A stretch of DNA of 49,041 nucleotides, from contig CAIZQU010000027.1 of assembly GCA_903935205.1 (NCBI GenBank), positions 1-49,041 of the forward strand, read 5' to 3'. Of this stretch, positions 7,593 through 16,748 are shown piece after piece. Each line of letters opens with the position of its first letter. The first letter of the stretch is position 1. The position numbers were made by a program, and so were the translations under genes. The notes beneath the pieces are model-generated. The model saw only the letters and a list, made by a program, of their open reading frames with translations, ran no database searches and had not been told where the DNA came from. This DNA comes from an uncultured cyanobacterium. GTDB lineage: Bacteria; Cyanobacteriota; Cyanobacteriia; PCC-6307; Cyanobiaceae.

Positions 7593-8579
7593 TCAGAAGA
7601 TGAAGCGACCCGCCGCCTGCTGGTCCTGAGGCTCGCGTTCAAGGGCAGGATCGGAGGGTCGATCGCCCGTGTCTGCCTCGGCCTGGCCGCTGGCCTCGAC
7701 CTGAGCTGCGGCATCGATCCCATCGAGCGGGTGGGGGCCATCGGGTTGAACCGGCCAGTCGATGTCCAGATAACTCACGCCGTCGCGGTCCACGGGACGC
7801 CCATCCAGGCGATGGGTCTCCAGATGGGTGGCCCCCATGGCGGTGACCAGGGCGCCAAGCTCCATCGGTCCGAGATCGGTGCGGATCTCCTTGCTGGTCG
7901 CCATCAGCAGCGAGGGGAGCCTCACAAGGTTCTCGGGTCGTCCCAGGCGGCGGAACAGGGCCTGCAGCACCTGCTGCTGACGATCGAGGCGGCCCAGATC
8001 ACCGGCTTCATCGTGGCGGAAACGCAGGAATCCCTCCAACTGGCGCCCCTTGAGGAGCTGGCGGCCGGGTTGGAGATCGATCATCAGCCCCTGGCTGTTG
8101 TCGACGTAGAACATCCGCTTGGGCACATCGACTTCGATGCCTCCCAGCAGATCGGCCATGCGGCGCAGGGAGCTGAGGTTCACGATCATGTGGTGCCGGA
8201 TCGGACGGTTGAGCCGCTCAGAGAGCTCCCGCTTGATCTCCTCCACACCGCCAAGGCTGTAGAGGGCGTTGATCTTGCGGGGGCCCCAGCGTTCCGACTC
8301 GATGTAGGCATCCCGGGGGATCTGGGTGATGCGGGTCGCGGCACCCTCGACCCGGACCAGGGTGATCACGTCGGTGTTGCCGCCTCCCTCGTCGGTACCG
8401 AGCACCAGCAGATCCTGGGACACCCCCTGCATCCAGCCGGCGAAGGGATTGGCCAAGCCAAGGGGCGGACCCTCGGCGGAGTCGGGGGCACGGATCAGGG
8501 CCGACAGTGGGCCCGAGAGGGCCAGGCCGCCGACCAGACCCAGGGCAACCGCCAGGACGACGGGCAGCGGCCTGGTCAT
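7593..8579 (-). CDS. LytR-CpsA-Psr (LCP) family glycopolymer transferase
   Basis: This is a 328-residue LCP-family membrane-anchored enzyme. LCP proteins transfer lipid-linked glycopolymers to peptidoglycan or related acceptors at the outer face of the cytoplasmic membrane. The N-terminus has one hydrophobic segment ([17 protein letters not shown], residues 7-23). The LCP domain shows [20 protein letters not shown], the arginine/aspartate motif [10 protein letters not shown], and the C-terminal [20 protein letters not shown]. The tail is Pro/Ala/Glu-rich and probably disordered. The ATG overlaps the stop of the ABC exporter gene (8576-8579), so export and ligation of an envelope glycan may be coupled; that link is inferred from the overlap. 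Confidence 0.9.
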   Translation of the reverse strand: MTRPLPVVLAVALGLVGGLALSGPLSALIRAPDSAEGPPLGLANPFAGWMQGVSQDLLVLGTDEGGGNTDVITLVRVEGAATRITQIPRDAYIESERWGPRKINALYSLGGVEEIKRELSERLNRPIRHHMIVNLSSLRRMADLLGGIEVDVPKRMFYVDNSQGLMIDLQPGRQLLKGRQLEGFLRFRHDEAGDLGRLDRQQQVLQALFRRLGRPENLVRLPSLLMATSKEIRTDLGPMELGALVTAMGATHLETHRLDGRPVDRDGVSYLDIDWPVQPDGPHPLDGIDAAAQVEASGQAEADTGDRPSDPALEREPQDQQAAGRFIF

Positions 8580-10363
8580 GGCTGGAGCACCTCACCGGGA
8601 GCGATGCCAGTCTGCACCCTCCACAGGGCGGCGTAGGCGCCACCCTGTTCCAGCAGGGCATCGTGGCGACCGCTTTCGATGATGCGACCGTGATCGAGGA
8701 CCACGATGCGGTCGGCATGGCGCACCGTGCTGAGACGGTGGGCGATCATCAGCGTGGTGCGCTGCCGAGTGATCGCTTCGAGGGAGCGCTGGATGGCGGC
8801 CTCGGTCTCGTTATCGACCGCTGCGGTCGCCTCATCGAGGATCAGCACCGGGGGATCCTTGAGAATCACCCGGGCCAGGGCGATGCGCTGACGCTGGCCA
8901 CCGGAAAGACGCTGGCCCCGCTCGCCGACGATGGTGTCGTAACCCTGGGGCAGGGCCTCAATGAAGGCCGCGGCCTCCGCCAGCATGGCCGCCCGCTCGA
9001 TCGCCGCCCTCGGGGCCCCGAAACTGCCGTAGGCGATGTTGTCGGCCACGCTGCCGTGAAAGAGAAAGACCTCCTGGCTGACCAGACCGATGGCTCGGCG
9101 CAGGTCGTCGAGGCGAAGGCTGTCGATCGGCAGACCATCAAGCAGGATCCGGCCAGCATCAACGGCATAGAGGCGCAACAGCAATTTGACAATCGTGCTC
9201 TTGCCTGATCCCGTGGCACCGACGATGCCCAGGGTTGATCCAGCCGGCACCTCCAGGTTGAAATCGCGCAGCAAGGGATCGCGTCCGCCATAGCGGAAAC
9301 CGACCCCCTCGAAGCGGAGGGTGCCACGCACCGCCGAGAGGGGCAGGGGCCGCTGGCCGCTGGCAATGGCGATCGGGGTCGCGAGCAGATCTTCGACCCG
9401 ATGGGTGGAAGCCATCGCCCGCTGGTAGTCGTCAAGGGTGCGCCCGAGAGTGGTGAGCGGCCAGAGCAGGCGCTGGGTGATGAACACGAGAAAGCTATAG
9501 GTGCCGACGGCGATCAAGCCGCGCCAAGCCTGGAGGCCACCGATGACAAGAATCGCCAGGAAAGCGAAAAGAATGGCGAAGCGGATCAGGGGAATAAAGG
9601 CCGCCGAGAGGCGAATCGCACGACTATTGCTCTGGCGATAGGCCTGGCTATGGCGCTCCAGCCGGCCGCTCTCCCAGGCCTCGGTGGCGTAGCTCTTGAT
9701 GGTGAGCATGCCTTCGAGATTATTGGCCAACAGACTGGCCAGATCGCCTGCTCGCTCGCGCACTTCCCCATAGCGTGGCGCCAGGCGCCGCTGAAAGAGG
9801 AGCGAACCCCAGAGAATCAGCGGAATCGGCAGAAACGCCACACCGGCCACACCCGGAGATAGCCAGACCATGGCTGCGCCGACCGCCAGCACGGTCGTGA
9901 TCAGCTGCAGAATCTCGTTGGCACCGTGGTCGAGGAAACGCTCGAGCTGGTTGATGTCATCGTTGAGCACGGCCAGGAGGCGGCCACTGCTACCGGCCTC
10001 GAAGAAGGCCATCTCCAGCCGCTGGAGATGGTCGTAGCCATCGAGCCTCAATTCATGCTGAACCGTCTGGGCGAGATGGCGCCAGAGCAGGGCATAGAGG
10101 TATTCGAACAGCGACTCACCGCTCCAGATCAGGAACGACAACACCGCCAGCAGACCGAGCTGGCCGGGCACCGAACGGATGCCCCAGCCAGCCAGCCAGG
10201 AGTTCTGGCTCTGCACGACCACATCGACCGCCAGGCCGATCAGCACGGGCGGAGCCAGGTCGAGCAGTTTGTTGATCACCGAACAGCATGCCGCCAGGAG
10301 CACCTGGCGGCGGTGGGGCCGCAGCCGATTGATCAGCCGCGAAAGCCCCGCTGTCCGTGTCAT
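8576..10363 (-). CDS. ABC exporter, fused permease-ATPase (MsbA-like)
   Basis: This is a 595-residue half-transporter with a six-helix permease domain (about residues 20-320) and a C-terminal ATPase. The ATPase has Walker [10 protein letters not shown], signature [14 protein letters not shown], Walker [13 protein letters not shown] and the H-loop IAHRLST. Such exporters act as homodimers moving lipids, glycolipids or drugs. I chose ATG 10363 ([20 protein letters not shown]) because the frame further upstream is a pure Ala/Val/Thr read-through of the glycine codons of the RRM gene. The start lies 16 nt after the RRM stop, and the stop overlaps the LCP gene. A role in envelope polymer export is an inference. 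Confidence 0.9.
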   Translation of the reverse strand: MTRTAGLSRLINRLRPHRRQVLLAACCSVINKLLDLAPPVLIGLAVDVVVQSQNSWLAGWGIRSVPGQLGLLAVLSFLIWSGESLFEYLYALLWRHLAQTVQHELRLDGYDHLQRLEMAFFEAGSSGRLLAVLNDDINQLERFLDHGANEILQLITTVLAVGAAMVWLSPGVAGVAFLPIPLILWGSLLFQRRLAPRYGEVRERAGDLASLLANNLEGMLTIKSYATEAWESGRLERHSQAYRQSNSRAIRLSAAFIPLIRFAILFAFLAILVIGGLQAWRGLIAVGTYSFLVFITQRLLWPLTTLGRTLDDYQRAMASTHRVEDLLATPIAIASGQRPLPLSAVRGTLRFEGVGFRYGGRDPLLRDFNLEVPAGSTLGIVGATGSGKSTIVKLLLRLYAVDAGRILLDGLPIDSLRLDDLRRAIGLVSQEVFLFHGSVADNIAYGSFGAPRAAIERAAMLAEAAAFIEALPQGYDTIVGERGQRLSGGQRQRIALARVILKDPPVLILDEATAAVDNETEAAIQRSLEAITRQRTTLMIAHRLSTVRHADRIVVLDHGRIIESGRHDALLEQGGAYAALWRVQTGIAPGEVLQP

Positions 10364-10379
10364 TGCCGGGGGAGGCTGG

Positions 10380-10799
10380 TCACCAGCGATTGCCGCCGCC
10401 ACCGCCACCGCCGTAGCCGCCGCCGCCACCACCGCCGTAGCCGCCGCCACCGCCACCGCCGTAGCCACCACCACCGCCGCGGTTGCCGCCACCGCCGCCA
10501 CCGCGGTTGCCGCCGCCGCCGTAGGTGCGACCGCCGCCGCCGCCGCCACCGCCGCCTTCACGGGGGGTGGCCTTGTTGACGCGGATCATGCGACCCATCC
10601 ACTCCACATCCTGGAGGTCATCGATCGCCTTCTGCTCGGCGGCGTCATCGATCAGTTCGACAAAGGCGAAACCGCGCTTGCGGCCGGTGTCGCGGTCGAG
10701 GGGGAGGCTGCACTGGCGGATTTCGCCGTACTGGCTGAAGAGATCAAGCAGATCCTCGCGTTCGGCCTGGAACGAGAGGTTGCCGACGTAGATGGTCAT
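10380..10799 (-). CDS. Glycine-rich RRM RNA-binding protein
   Basis: This is a 139-residue cyanobacterial Rbp-type protein. The single RRM spans residues 1-78, with RNP2 IYVGNL at the start and RNP1 KRGFAFVEL, followed by a tail made almost only of Gly with Tyr, Arg and Asn (repeats of YGGGGGGG and NRGGGGGG) ending in NRW. Cyanobacterial relatives are often cold-induced and bind mRNA, sometimes directing membrane-protein mRNAs to the thylakoid. The tail DNA is a GCC/ACC-rich repeat and a likely slippage site, so copy number may vary between strains. The gene opens a minus-strand run with the ABC exporter and LCP protein. Confidence 0.92.
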   Translation of the reverse strand: MTIYVGNLSFQAEREDLLDLFSQYGEIRQCSLPLDRDTGRKRGFAFVELIDDAAEQKAIDDLQDVEWMGRMIRVNKATPREGGGGGGGGGRTYGGGGNRGGGGGGNRGGGGGYGGGGGGGYGGGGGGGYGGGGGGGNRW

Positions 10800-11128
10800 T
10801 CACTGAAGAGCCTGGAACTGATTCGTCTGTTGCTTGGGTACCCAGGGAAAGCCAGTGAACGGAGAAGACCGGAGGGGACGGAGCCTTGGAAGAGGTCGCG
10901 GCCTGTGGGGTCGCAGCCGGCTGAGCGAGCCGAAGGGAAGCCTTTACGCCTTTGGAATCCGCCAAAGCCTACAACCGGGCCCCGCCCCCACCGGGGGCGC
11001 GGTCGCAGCGGTCATGGAGAAGCTTGAAGCGGATGGGAAGCGAATCGGAAGAAGCTGCGCACGATGGGGCAAACTGCTCCATTGTCAGCAAACCCTGATC
11101 ACCGCGATCCCATGCGCGGTCCCCACCG
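10800..11128. promoter_or_regulatory. Upstream region of the RRM gene
   Basis: This 329-bp gap lies between divergent genes. I see no coding frame that looks real. It holds a perfect 7-bp stem CGCCCCC-ACC-GGGGGCG at 10984-11000 (about 185 bp upstream of the RRM start) and AT-poor sequence without an obvious -10/-35 pair. A long 5' leader would fit cold-regulated Rbp genes, but that is inference. Confidence 0.3.
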
Positions 11129-11332
11129 ATGACGATGGTCCCCGTCCCCTGGAGCCTCGCCTGGCGCGAGGACGGCGAGCTGGCCCCCCAGGATCGCTTT
11201 GACATGCTGCAGTGTCTGATCAGCGGCGAAACCGTGGAGGTTCAGGCCGCCCTGATCGCTTCGGTGGAACGGCTTTCCAGTGCTGAATTGACCGTGGTCA
11301 GCTCGGGGGATGTGACGGGCCTCTGCGCCTGA
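11129..11332 (+). CDS. Small conserved-type hypothetical protein
   Basis: This is a 67-residue acidic protein (VPWSLAWREDGELAPQDRFD and so on) with a predicted amphipathic helix and no signal peptide or membrane segment. Composition and codon use look like a real gene of this genome, and the first in-frame ATG pair (MTM) is a plausible start. I do not recognise the family. It is isolated on plus between minus-strand genes. Confidence 0.5.
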   Translation: MTMVPVPWSLAWREDGELAPQDRFDMLQCLISGETVEVQAALIASVERLSSAELTVVSSGDVTGLCA

Positions 11333-11799
11333 CCATCCCATCCCCGCAGGACGCCGGGCCTGCCCATCCAGCGGCAGCTCCCTGCCCGGCCCCCGATGGT
11401 CAGCGGCCCGATCTCCTGGGGCCAGGGTGGTTCAGCCCACGGTCCCAGGATCCCGCGGATCGATGGCGGCGAGGCGATCGCGGCCCTGTCGAAGAAGACG
11501 GATCCCTCGCTCCAGGCAGATGCGGTGTGTCAACAAGCCCTGTCCGGTCAGGCTCTGGCCCGTCTCCGGTCTGCGAACGCGGATGTTCCAACGGAGATCT
11601 CGCAGCGGAGATGTTCCAGCGGAGAACCTCCAGCAGAGCCATGCCAGCGAAGCCATGCCAGTGGAGACCAGCCAGTGAATCTGGCCAGACCCAACGATCT
11701 GCCCCGCGGCGGTGGCCGATCCCGGCAGACCAAGCCATGACGATAGCCAGGGCAGATCGGCCTCTGGATGGCAGGCGCCGGCCAGAACCAGGAGGGTGG
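11333..11799. other. Gene-free region containing the 14-bp array
   Basis: No frame in this stretch looks like a gene: overlapping frames on both strands have unusual composition and no recognisable motif. Its main content is the 14-bp tandem array at 11580-11677, described separately. The rest is GC-rich and unremarkable. Confidence 0.5.
11580..11677. repeat. Seven-unit 14-bp degenerate tandem array
   Basis: Seven consecutive 14-nt units fill 11580-11677 exactly. Examples are GAGATGTTCCAGCG at 11608, GAGAACCTCCAGCA at 11622 and GAGACCAGCCAGTG at 11664. All units share GA at or near the start and CCAG or its variant near the end, without indels. The period is not a multiple of three, and no real gene spans the array. 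Confidence 0.85.
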
Positions 11800-12069
11800 T
11801 CAGATCGGATAGCGCCGGGCCGTGGCCTGACGGCAGGCATTGCGGGCCGATTCGATGCCACCACCGGCCATTATCTGCTGCTCCACACAGGAGCAGGCAA
11901 AGGCGGCCATCCCCGGAGGGGCGACCTTGCCCGAGAGGCTCAGTTCATTCTCGAAGGCTGTCAGACACACCGCCCGCACGATCGTCCCGAGCCGATCGGC
12001 CGCCATGGCTCTGGGGGCCGTGACCGCCAGGGCAGCCGTGCAGGCCAGGACTAGGGCAGCGGTTCTCAT
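11800..12069 (-). CDS. Small secreted cysteine-containing protein
   Basis: This is an 89-residue protein with a clear signal peptide (MRTAALVLACTAALAVTAPRAMA, cleavage near residue 23). The mature part of about 66 residues carries three cysteines (VRAVCLTAF, then FACSCVEQQI) and a fourth in NACRQ, compatible with disulphides in the periplasm. The start codon is the first of the frame and the signal peptide supports it. It lies 38 nt downstream of the DEAD-box helicase and could share its transcript. I recognise the type from picocyanobacterial genomes but know no function. Confidence 0.7.
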   Translation of the reverse strand: MRTAALVLACTAALAVTAPRAMAADRLGTIVRAVCLTAFENELSLSGKVAPPGMAAFACSCVEQQIMAGGGIESARNACRQATARRYPI

Positions 12070-12107
12070 CGGGGCTGATGGCGGGCAGGTGTGGATGGGA
12101 TCAACGG

Positions 12108-14414
12108 TCAGGCGCTGAGACGGGAAATCTTGAGCTCCCGGTTCATCACCCGCAGGCGTTGGAGGCTGGAGAAGACATCGTCGGGCATTCCCTTGGGGAG
12201 ATCGACGGTGCTGTGGCTGTCAAAGATGCGGATGCGGCCGATGGCCCGTCCGTTCAATCCGGCCTCGTTGGCGATGGCACCCACGATGTTGCCGGGCTTG
12301 ATGCGATCGCGCCAGCCCACCTCGATCCGAAAACGCTCCATGTGCGCCTCGGGGGGGCCATCCTCCGGGCCCGGTCGACGGGCACCTCGCTCCGTGGTGA
12401 TCTGGCGGGGGCGGTCCGCTCCGCCTTCACGGACCGCTCGCGGGGTGTGGAAGGTCTCTGGGCCCTCCAGCAACAGGGGAGCGCCGCGCAGGCTGAGCTG
12501 CAGGGCCGCCAGGGCCAGGGCCTCGGGATCCGCACCCTGCTCGCGGGCCACCCGCTGCACGATCTCGGCGAGCAGGGCGCGCTCCCGCTCGCTGCCGGAG
12601 GGGGTGGTGAGGGCCGTGCTGAGGCGCTGGTGGAGCAGGTCGAGGCGGTGCTGATTGATCACCGCGTTGGAGGGAACCTCCATCGGTTCGATCGCCTGGG
12701 CGGTGGCCCGCTCCAGTCCTCCGATGAAGCGACGCTCCCGGGGGGTGATGAACAGGATCGCGTCACCGCTGCGGCCGGCGCGGCCGGTGCGGCCGATGCG
12801 GTGGACGTAGGCCTCGGCGTCAAAGGGGATGTCGTAGTTGATCACCAGGCTGACCCGCTCAACATCAAGGCCGCGGGCGGCCACATCGGTGGCGACGAGC
12901 ACATCGATCCGGCCATCCCGCAGGCGCTCGATCGTGCGCTCCCGCTGGGCCTGGGGCACATCGCCATTCAGCACCGCCACCTCGTGGCCGCGCTGCTCCA
13001 GAGACTCGGCAACGCTGAGGGTGATCGCCTTGGTGCGGGCAAAGATGATCGTGCCCTCGCTGCGTTCAGCCTCGAGCACCCGCTCGAGCGCCTCCAGCTT
13101 CTGGGGAGCGTTGACCATCAGGAAGCGCTGACGGATGCGACGGCTGTCGGCGGCCTTCGGCCGGATCGTGATCTCGGCGGGTTGGCGCAGATAGCGCTGG
13201 GAGATGCGGCGGATCTCCGCAGGCATGGTGGCGGAGAAGAGCACCACCTGACGCTGCTCGGGGAGCTGCTCCAGCACCCATTCGACATCGTCGATGAAGC
13301 CCATCCGCAGCATCTCGTCGGCTTCATCCAGCACCAGGGAGCGCAGCCCCGACAGATCGAGGGTGGACTGGCGCATGTGATCCATGACGCGGCCCGGGGT
13401 GCCGACCACGATCTGGACCCCGCGGCGCAGCTGCTGGATCTGTTCGCGGAAATCGGCGCCGCCATAGATGGCGAGCACCCGCACCCCACGCAGTCGGGAG
13501 GCGTAGGAGCTGATCGCCTCCGCCACCTGCAGAGCCAGTTCACGGGTGGGGGTCAGCACCAGAACCTGAGGGCTGCGCTGGTCGGGATCGATCCGCTCCA
13601 GCAGGGGGAGGCCGAAGGCTGCGGTCTTGCCGGTGCCGGTCTGGGCCTGGCCGACCAGGTCGCGGCCGAGCAGCAGCTCGGGGATCGCGGCCTTCTGGAT
13701 CGGGGAGGGTTCGCGGAAACCGATCGCCTCCAATCCCGCCAGCAGGGGTTCGCTCAGCCCGAAGGCGGCGAAGCCGCTGCTGGCAGCGACCATCGGCGAC
13801 TCCTCCTCGGCAGCGTCAGCGTCCTCGGCCGCGGCGGCATGGGCAGTCGACGCATCGCTGGCTGGGGCCGCGGACAGCTCGGCGGCGGCAGCGGCCCTGG
13901 CCAGGCCTGGTACGGCCTCGGCAGCCTCCCCCTCAAGGGCCGTGTCGGCGTGAGGGGTTTCGACCATCGCAGCGGTGGCGGGCAAGGGGCTGCCAGCCTC
14001 CGGGCTGGCGCCAGGGGCGGGGCTGAAGGCCTCGACGGCCGCTTCTGCAGCGGGGCTTTCGGCCATCACAACCGTGGAGGGGATGGCGTCGGCCGCCAGG
14101 GTCGCGCTGCCGGACGCCACGGACTGGAGGCCAGGGACAGCGGGGCTTTCACTGACCTGGTCGGCCGTGGCGCTCTCACCGGGAGGCGAAAGAACCTCCT
14201 GGGAATCGCTGCTGAGCAGCACGTCGGAGGAGGGGGCTGAAGCTGGTGCGCAGACCTCGGCGACGGGCTGAAGGGTCGCAGACAGCTCCTCGATCAGCGC
14301 AGCAGAAGCCTGGGCACCAGCATGGGTGCCGCCAAAAGTAGACAGGGTCAAGTTCGGGCCTGGGTGAATCCTTCTCCGCAGGCCGGCAGCGCCCCGTTGG
14401 TAGTCCTGCGCCAC
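12108..14414 (-). CDS. deaD: DEAD-box RNA helicase (DeaD/CsdA-like) with long N-terminal extension
   Basis: This is an ATP-dependent RNA helicase of the DeaD/CsdA group, used in ribosome assembly and RNA unwinding, often under cold stress. In the 768-residue frame, residues 1-210 are Ala/Pro/Ser/Glu-rich and probably disordered. The helicase core then shows the Q motif (PSPIQ, 236-240), Walker A AQTGTGKT (257-264), PTRELA, DEAD box LDEADEM (362-368), SAT (394-396) and HRIGRTGRAGRSG. A DbpA-type RNA-binding domain (FRIEVGWRDRIKPGNIVGAI) sits near the C-terminus. The start is uncertain: the frame opens with GTG at 14414 and no clear ribosome site marks a later start. The real N-terminus could be shorter. 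Confidence 0.92.
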   Translation of the reverse strand: MAQDYQRGAAGLRRRIHPGPNLTLSTFGGTHAGAQASAALIEELSATLQPVAEVCAPASAPSSDVLLSSDSQEVLSPPGESATADQVSESPAVPGLQSVASGSATLAADAIPSTVVMAESPAAEAAVEAFSPAPGASPEAGSPLPATAAMVETPHADTALEGEAAEAVPGLARAAAAAELSAAPASDASTAHAAAAEDADAAEEESPMVAASSGFAAFGLSEPLLAGLEAIGFREPSPIQKAAIPELLLGRDLVGQAQTGTGKTAAFGLPLLERIDPDQRSPQVLVLTPTRELALQVAEAISSYASRLRGVRVLAIYGGADFREQIQQLRRGVQIVVGTPGRVMDHMRQSTLDLSGLRSLVLDEADEMLRMGFIDDVEWVLEQLPEQRQVVLFSATMPAEIRRISQRYLRQPAEITIRPKAADSRRIRQRFLMVNAPQKLEALERVLEAERSEGTIIFARTKAITLSVAESLEQRGHEVAVLNGDVPQAQRERTIERLRDGRIDVLVATDVAARGLDVERVSLVINYDIPFDAEAYVHRIGRTGRAGRSGDAILFITPRERRFIGGLERATAQAIEPMEVPSNAVINQHRLDLLHQRLSTALTTPSGSERERALLAEIVQRVAREQGADPEALALAALQLSLRGAPLLLEGPETFHTPRAVREGGADRPRQITTERGARRPGPEDGPPEAHMERFRIEVGWRDRIKPGNIVGAIANEAGLNGRAIGRIRIFDSHSTVDLPKGMPDDVFSSLQRLRVMNRELKISRLSA

Positions 14415-14455
14415 ATCAACCGTGAAGGCTGGAACCGTGAGACGGTTGGAACGCA

Positions 14456-14485
14456 GGCAAGGCTGCCTTGCCCTTGATCAAAGGG
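14456..14485. promoter_or_regulatory. Paired dyads between helicase and cupin genes
   Basis: A 7-bp stem GGCAAGG-CTG-CCTTGCC (14456-14472) is followed by the near-palindrome CCCTTGATCAAAGGG (14471-14485). They lie just upstream of the helicase and just downstream of the cupin gene, both on minus. They may be cupin transcription-end structures or a helicase operator. A TTTTT run at 14490-14495 on minus precedes rather than follows the dyads. Confidence 0.35.
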
Positions 14486-14508
14486 TGTTGAAAAATGTTA
14501 TCAGATGA

Positions 14509-15060
14509 TCAGCCTGGCTCCGTCCCTGTCCGTCCGTAGTCATCAGCGAAGCGCTCGATGTCGTCTTCGCGCAGCACGCTGCCGCGCTGCACCTCGATGA
14601 TCAGCAGCCCCTCCGCAGCCGCGCTGGCCCGGTGCATGGCGCCCTGGGGCACCTCCAGGGTGCGGCCAGGGAAGGCCTCGATCCGCTCCTCGCCGCAATC
14701 GAGCCATCCCGATCCGGCCACCACCACCCAGTGCTCGCAGCGCTGGCGATGGCGCTGCAGGCTGATCCGGCCCAGGGGCTCCAGCCAGAGCCGTTTGACG
14801 GCATAGCCGCCGCCGTCGCTGGCAGGGGGGATCAGGGTTTCGTACCACCCCCAGGGCCGGTGGACCCTCTCAACGCCCAGGGGCGAGACCGGCACTGGGC
14901 TGATCCTGGCGCGGGCTGAAGCCGCCGGGGCGCCGGCCGCGGCCGCGGGCGATGGCCCAGGGAGCGGTGCGGTTGGGGCAGGGCTGGAGCCCCCCCCCGG
15001 GTGCCGCGACGGTGCGGGGGGGGTGGTGGAGCTGGGGGCAGGGGTACCGGAGGCGGTCAT
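14509..15060 (-). CDS. Mannose-6-phosphate isomerase type II-like cupin
   Basis: This is a 183-residue cupin. It matches the C-terminal isomerase domain of bifunctional mannose-6-phosphate isomerase/GDP-mannose pyrophosphorylases: ERVHRPWGWYETL, then ISLQRHRQRCEHWVVVAG with metal-ligand histidines, FPGRTLEVPQGAMHRA and LLIIEVQRGSVL. The pyrophosphorylase part is absent. The first 55 residues are Pro/Ala/Ser-rich and low in complexity, so the true start may be later, but no better ATG is evident. It probably interconverts mannose-6-P and fructose-6-P or a related sugar phosphate for envelope sugars. It follows recD by about 100 bp on the same strand. Confidence 0.75.
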   Translation of the reverse strand: MTASGTPAPSSTTPPAPSRHPGGGSSPAPTAPLPGPSPAAAAGAPAASARARISPVPVSPLGVERVHRPWGWYETLIPPASDGGGYAVKRLWLEPLGRISLQRHRQRCEHWVVVAGSGWLDCGEERIEAFPGRTLEVPQGAMHRASAAAEGLLIIEVQRGSVLREDDIERFADDYGRTGTEPG

Positions 15061-15161
15061 GGTGGGTGGGCCGCGGCGGTTGAGATGGCCGCGGGACCAG
15101 GGGCCGGACCCTCAGTCTGGCCAGGTCATCGGGGACTCGCAAGACTCCCTGGGCGCCGCCC

Positions 15162-16748
15162 TCAGGACGCGGCGCCCACCACCAGCAGGGCCCGCTTCCG
15201 GGCGCGGGTGAGGGCCGTATACAGCAGCCGGGGATCCGGCCGCTCTTCGGCCATCAGCACGATCAGCTCAGCCGCCTCGCTCCCCTGGGCCTTGTGCACG
15301 GTGAGCGCCAGGGCGGGCTCGGCGGCGCTGCTCAGCTGGGCGGGGTGGATCCAGAGGGGCTCCTCGCCATCGAACAGAACCAGGCGATCGGCATCCCCGG
15401 GCTGGCCCACCAGCACGCCCACATCGCCATTGGCCAGGCCCAGGTCCGGCAGATTGCGGCTGCACAGCACCGGCAGGCCCTCGGGCCAGAGGGCGGGCAG
15501 CGCCGCCGCCTCCCCCAACAGCACCCTGTGCAGGGTGTCGATGCCCCAGGGACCGCTGCGCCGGGGCGAGAGCACCAGCAACCGCTCGCGCAGGGCCAGC
15601 AGCTCCCGCCATCCCTGGCACCGGCCGGGCCGGCAGCCCGCCGCCGCCGCCGCCAGGGCCGCCAGTTGCTCCTCCAGACGCCGCCGCACGGCGGCGGGCA
15701 GCGGCCCCAGGGGTTCACGGCGCCAACTCAGGTTGTCGCCGGGGGTCAGGGCCTCCAGCCGGGGCTGCAACAGAGCCAGGGGATCCAGTTCCTCCCGGCG
15801 ATCGTCCAGTCCGGCGCGCAGGGCGGCGGCCACCGCCGCGATCGCACCATCATTGCGATACGTGGTGGCGAGGGTGACCGCCGCCGGGCCGAGGGCCTGG
15901 CGCAGGGCCGGATCCTGCAGATCGAGCAGCACCGCACCGGGGGCGATCGGTGGCAGTTGGGCCGGATCGCCCACCAGCACCAGGGTGGCGCCAGCGGGAA
16001 GCGCCTCCAGCAGGGCCGCCATCAGCTCCAGATCCACCATCGACACCTCATCCACCACCAGCAGGTCGAGGGCCAGGGGATGGCGGCGATGGCGCGCGAA
16101 CCGATCGCCGCGGCTCTCGAGCAGGCGATGGAGGGTGCTGCACGGATGGCGGCCGCCGGTGGCGGCCCTGAGTCGGGCGGCCGCTTTGCCGGTGGGGGCG
16201 GCCAGGTGCAGGCGGGCGGCGGGCTGCCGCTCGAGCACGGCCGCCAGCATCGCGGCCACGGTGCTGGTCTTGCCGGTGCCTGGTCCGCCCTGGAGCAGCA
16301 CCAGCCGGTGTTGCAACACCGCAGCCACCGCCTGCTTCTGGCGGGAATCGAGCCGGTCGTCGTCCGTGGCGACGGGGGCCCCCGGGATGGTCCCGCTGGG
16401 GGCATCCGGATCCGCCGCGCTGGGCAGCCCCCGGGCCCGTTCCAGGAGCTCCGCAAGCACCTGCTGGCGCAGGCTGTGCCAGCGGCGCCAGCCCAGCTGG
16501 CCGGCCTCCAGCACCAGCGGAGCATCGCTCCCCCGGAGCAGGGGGCTCAGGGCCAGGGCAGCGGCCTGTTCCTCCGGCAGGGTCAGGGCGAGCTGACCCC
16601 GTTCCAGACCATCGACCAGGGCGGCGATCTGGCGGCCTACCTCCGGGTCGGGGGGGAGGCCGTAAAGCCGGGGCAGGGCCTCGGCCAGGGCCGCCTGCAG
16701 CGGTTCCAGCCAGCCTGGCCGCTCACGCTCGCGCCCTGGGGCCGCCAT
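15162..16748 (-). CDS. recD: RecD-like helicase, exonuclease V alpha subunit
   Basis: This is a 528-residue SF1B 5'-3' helicase of the RecBCD complex. It has an N-terminal helical domain, Walker A LLQGGPGTGKTSTV (GGPGTGKT at 154-161), AAPTGKAAARL, Walker B LLVVDEVSMVD, VLVGDPAQLPPI, and the C-terminal helicase motifs LTVHKAQGSEA and LYTALTRARKRALLV. I chose ATG 16748 (MAAPGRERERPGWLEPL), which overlaps the recB stop by one base (TGATG). The open frame extends about 500 bp upstream through recB but that is not coding. The protein is somewhat shorter than E. coli RecD (608 residues). Confidence 0.93.
   Translation of the reverse strand: MAAPGRERERPGWLEPLQAALAEALPRLYGLPPDPEVGRQIAALVDGLERGQLALTLPEEQAAALALSPLLRGSDAPLVLEAGQLGWRRWHSLRQQVLAELLERARGLPSAADPDAPSGTIPGAPVATDDDRLDSRQKQAVAAVLQHRLVLLQGGPGTGKTSTVAAMLAAVLERQPAARLHLAAPTGKAAARLRAATGGRHPCSTLHRLLESRGDRFARHRRHPLALDLLVVDEVSMVDLELMAALLEALPAGATLVLVGDPAQLPPIAPGAVLLDLQDPALRQALGPAAVTLATTYRNDGAIAAVAAALRAGLDDRREELDPLALLQPRLEALTPGDNLSWRREPLGPLPAAVRRRLEEQLAALAAAAAGCRPGRCQGWRELLALRERLLVLSPRRSGPWGIDTLHRVLLGEAAALPALWPEGLPVLCSRNLPDLGLANGDVGVLVGQPGDADRLVLFDGEEPLWIHPAQLSSAAEPALALTVHKAQGSEAAELIVLMAEERPDPRLLYTALTRARKRALLVVGAAS

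Noticed and set aside
10364..10561. Alanine/valine-rich N-terminal extension of the ABC exporter
   Set aside because: It is the glycine-codon tail of the RRM gene read in another frame. The transporter starts at 10363.
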